Shown: piece by piece, positions 15,537 through 16,762 of the stretch
Layout of the letters: each line of letters opens with the position of its first letter
How positions within the stretch are numbered: position 1 is the first letter of the stretch
DNA from: Gammaproteobacteria bacterium RIFCSPHIGHO2_02_FULL_42_13
GTDB taxonomy: Bacteria; Pseudomonadota; Gammaproteobacteria; UBA12402
Direction: 5' to 3'
Length of the DNA: 16,762 bases
NCBI GenBank assembly: GCA_001801405.1
Contig: MGXQ01000069.1
Location: 1 to 16,762, forward strand
Translations under genes and position numbers: made by a program
Notes under the pieces: model-generated
Database searches by the model: none
What the model saw: only the letters and a program-made list of their open reading frames with translations
What the model was told of the DNA's origin: nothing

Positions 15537-15590
15537 ATTAGCTCTGTGGAAAGTCACGCACAGTATGGGTTAGAGCAGCTCAGAGCTAAT
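15537..15590. repeat. Palindromic-family element upstream of tRNA-Gly
   Basis: ATTAGCTCT at 15537-15545 and AGAGCTAAT at 15582-15590 are exact inverted ends. The right arm keeps the family palindrome (CAGCTCAGAGCTA at 15576-15588); the left arm has decayed to AGCTCTGTGG. The spacer keeps AGTCA and GGTTAGAGCAGC, shared with the next element. Confidence 0.8.
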
Positions 15591-15638
15591 TGATGTTTTC
15601 CAGAGGCTAGTGGTTAATTTTGCATTTGTCAAATGCAA

Positions 15639-15693
15639 TAGCTCTGAGCTGCTGAAATCAAGTCACAGTCTGGATTAGAGCAGCTCAGAGCTG
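15639..15693. repeat. Palindromic-family element, near-complete copy
   Basis: AGCTCTGAGCTGCT at 15640-15653 and its exact inverse AGCAGCTCAGAGCT at 15679-15692 enclose a 25-base spacer holding AGTCACAGTCTGGATT, very close to the spacer of the unit at 3907-3965. Same spacer length and same kind of ends, so both belong to one mobile or amplified family. Confidence 0.85.
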
Positions 15694-15755
15694 GATCGGG
15701 CAAAAACAGACCGGAACATGTAATGCGATAAAAATATTATGTTTTTTTGCTATTT

Positions 15756-15788
15756 CTTAATACTTCCTTAATGTTTATTCGCTATGAT
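15756..15788 (+). promoter_or_regulatory. PmrA-type direct-repeat box and -10 element
   Basis: CTTAATACT (15756-15764), two bases, then CTTAATGTT (15767-15775) form a direct repeat with an 11-base period. Seven bases on is a -10-like TATGAT (15783-15788). This is close to the PmrA site described in Legionella and Coxiella (two cTTAATatT halves separated by two bases, from memory). No good -35 box is present, as expected for an activated promoter. The start codon of the next gene is about 20 bases downstream. Confidence 0.5.
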
Positions 15789-15809
15789 TAAGGTAGGAGA
15801 TAGAAAAAT

Positions 15810-16172
15810 ATGGACAAAAAGTTACCGAAAGACATTTTTACTATACTTTACGAGGTCAATGGACAGCGGTATGTTATTGGCGTGAGCAATGATGACTTGC
15901 CACATATTGCGGCGATGGGCGTCAATACGCCGAGACCCTTGCCACAAAATATTCGTACGGCGTTAGTTGATGTCATCAAGGAATGCAAAGAGCTGAAAAA
16001 TCAAGAACCAAAAGTGAGTGATTATAATGCGCCGTCCAGTCATTTTTCGAAGGCCATTTTAAATAATTGGTCTATCACGCCAAAAATCGATGAAGCATAT
16101 CCCGCGCGTTCCGTGCCAGAAGCTGTCGCGGTTTTAAAAGCAAAAATGCATTGTGGCCCGGGAGCGAATTAA
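15810..16172 (+). CDS. Small protein of unknown function, first of a pair
   Basis: I do not recognise this 120-residue protein. It starts at the ATG at 15810 with GGAG ten bases upstream. The first 30 residues (FTILYEVNGQRYVIGVSNDDL) look like a short beta-hairpin, the middle is polar, and a C-terminal segment PARSVPEAVAVLKAKMH could be a helix. It has no signal peptide, no membrane segment and no metal motif. It lies behind the PmrA-like box and is followed by a second unknown gene with only two bases between stop and start, so the two form an operon. If the box is real, both could belong to the PmrA regulon, which in Legionella and Coxiella includes many Dot/Icm substrates. Confidence 0.7.
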   Translation: MDKKLPKDIFTILYEVNGQRYVIGVSNDDLPHIAAMGVNTPRPLPQNIRTALVDVIKECKELKNQEPKVSDYNAPSSHFSKAILNNWSITPKIDEAYPARSVPEAVAVLKAKMHCGPGAN

Positions 16173-16174
16173 TC

Positions 16175-16516
16175 ATGAGTGAAAAACCACTAGATACAAC
16201 CGGTACGACATCAACATCCCAGATATTGAAAAGTAGTGATGGCGCTAATTTAAATATCGGTGATAATGAGGCGGAGCAACGTTTTGGAAAAAAGATACAA
16301 GATCTAAGTGATGAAGAATTGAAGCAACTCATTGCGAGTAATCCAGAGTTAGCTGAATTTTTACAAAAACCGAATTATAAAAAAAGTATGGATGCGGCAG
16401 AAGAAAAAGAAGCTGATGAGAAAAATAACAGTCAGCACAAAGATTTCGATCCGAACAAGACGAAGGGTCATCAGCCAGATAGCGCTAATGTTTTCAGGCC
16501 AAAAAGGCCGGGGTAA
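16175..16516 (+). CDS. Small polar protein of unknown function, second of a pair
   Basis: The 113-residue product is not recognised. It starts at the ATG at 16175 with GGGAG ten bases upstream; an in-frame TTG at 16151 overlaps the first gene and is rejected. The sequence is very polar, probably disordered at both ends, with one likely helical segment LSDEELKQLIASNPELAEFL (about 44-63). The C-terminal half is rich in Lys, Glu, Asp and Asn and ends FRPKRPG. It has no signal peptide or membrane segment. It lies two bases after the preceding gene, with which it is probably cotranscribed. A GGCC-AAAAA-GGCC hairpin spans the end of the frame. Confidence 0.65.
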   Translation: MSEKPLDTTGTTSTSQILKSSDGANLNIGDNEAEQRFGKKIQDLSDEELKQLIASNPELAEFLQKPNYKKSMDAAEEKEADEKNNSQHKDFDPNKTKGHQPDSANVFRPKRPG

Positions 16517-16575
16517 TTTATTTCGTCAGGTATGCTGAAATCGATTCGTTATTTTAACTCATGCGAACAAGTCGG

Positions 16576-16737
16576 TCTCAGCTCGGGGGTACAAGCATGT
16601 CTCACCTCAGAGGACGCAAAGCGTTCATCCTTCCTTCCATCCCTGGGATTGTCCAGCCTGGCCATCCATGGCCAGTCGTTCGCGCAACTGCGACATGCCG
16701 CTGGCATGTCGGTTTGCGCTCACCCTCTGAGCTGAGA
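16576..16737. repeat. Hairpin-rich element with inverted ends
   Basis: The ends TCTCAGCTCGGGGGT (16576-16590) and ACCCTCTGAGCTGAGA (16722-16737) are imperfect inverted repeats. Inside lie CTGGCCAT/ATGGCCAG (16658-16675) and CGACATGCC/GGCATGTCG (16691-16711), the second extended outward by GCGCAA/TTGCGC. The sequence is GC-richer than the genes before it. The open frame at 16532-16735 has no homologue I recognise and seems to be a by-product. This stretch has no other gene. Confidence 0.7.
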
Positions 16738-16739
16738 AT

Positions 16740-16762
16740 TGTAAGATATGGCCATCCATGGC
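16740..16762. repeat. Start of a further repeat copy at the window edge
   Basis: GTAAGATATGGC is the exact inverse of GCCATATCTTAC found in both 146-bp direct repeats. It overlaps GCCATCCATGGC (16751-16762), which repeats the core of the hairpin at 16660-16673. The element continues beyond the window. Confidence 0.5.

Noticed and set aside
15391..15573. Open frames on both strands over the tRNA region, including one reading GDGNRTHATSLGSW
   Set aside because: This is the familiar false translation of a glycine tRNA gene on its opposite strand; the tRNA cloverleaf explains it.
16532..16735. 67-codon frame in the terminal hairpin element
   Set aside because: It is mostly made of the inverted-repeat sequence, lacks a good ribosome site and matches no family I know.

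Overview
The window looks like part of an AT-rich gammaproteobacterial chromosome. Gene neighbourhoods match those of E. coli: amiB-tsaE-nnr divergent from queG, and envC divergent from a rhodanese-secB-gpsA-(trmL) block. A PmrA-type box, intergenic palindromes and a possible secreted protein suggest a host-associated relative of Legionellales/Coxiellaceae. That placement is an inference; no marker here proves the genus.

Layout. 1-2430 (minus): amiB (cut by the window edge), tsaE and nnr form one operon. 2495-3772 (plus): queG, carrying an in-frame insertion of a GC-rich four-hairpin element. 3773-4104: an array of the 13-bp palindrome CAGCTCTGAGCTG. 4105-7395 (plus): an Mla/MCE lipid-transport operon made of a STAS-MlaE fusion, MlaF, MlaD and a PqiC-type lipoprotein. 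7385-8993: two ~146-bp direct repeats bracketing a 340-codon GNAT-like gene. 9000-11504 (minus): envC-ctpA. 11661-14137 (plus): rhodanese, secB, gpsA and a putative molybdenum-carrier gene. 14078-15339 (minus): trmL and mlaA. 15450-15523 (minus): tRNA-Gly(CCC). 15537-15693: two more palindromic elements. 15810-16516 (plus): two small unknown genes behind a PmrA-like box. 16576-16762: a second kind of hairpin repeat.

Function. Most genes serve the cell envelope. AmiB splits septal peptidoglycan and EnvC is its usual activator. CtpA is a periplasmic processing protease. MlaE/F/D with the lipoprotein and the distant MlaA move phospholipids between outer and inner membranes. SecB feeds proteins to Sec, and GpsA makes the glycerol-3-phosphate backbone of phospholipids. 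TsaE, QueG and TrmL all act on tRNA modification.

The least ordinary parts are the repeats: (i) the palindromic family, whose best copies are 53-59 bp with 14-17-bp terminal inverted repeats; (ii) the protein-coding palindromic insert in queG, similar in behaviour to Rickettsia palindromic elements; (iii) the repeat-bounded GNAT-like gene; (iv) the terminal hairpin element.
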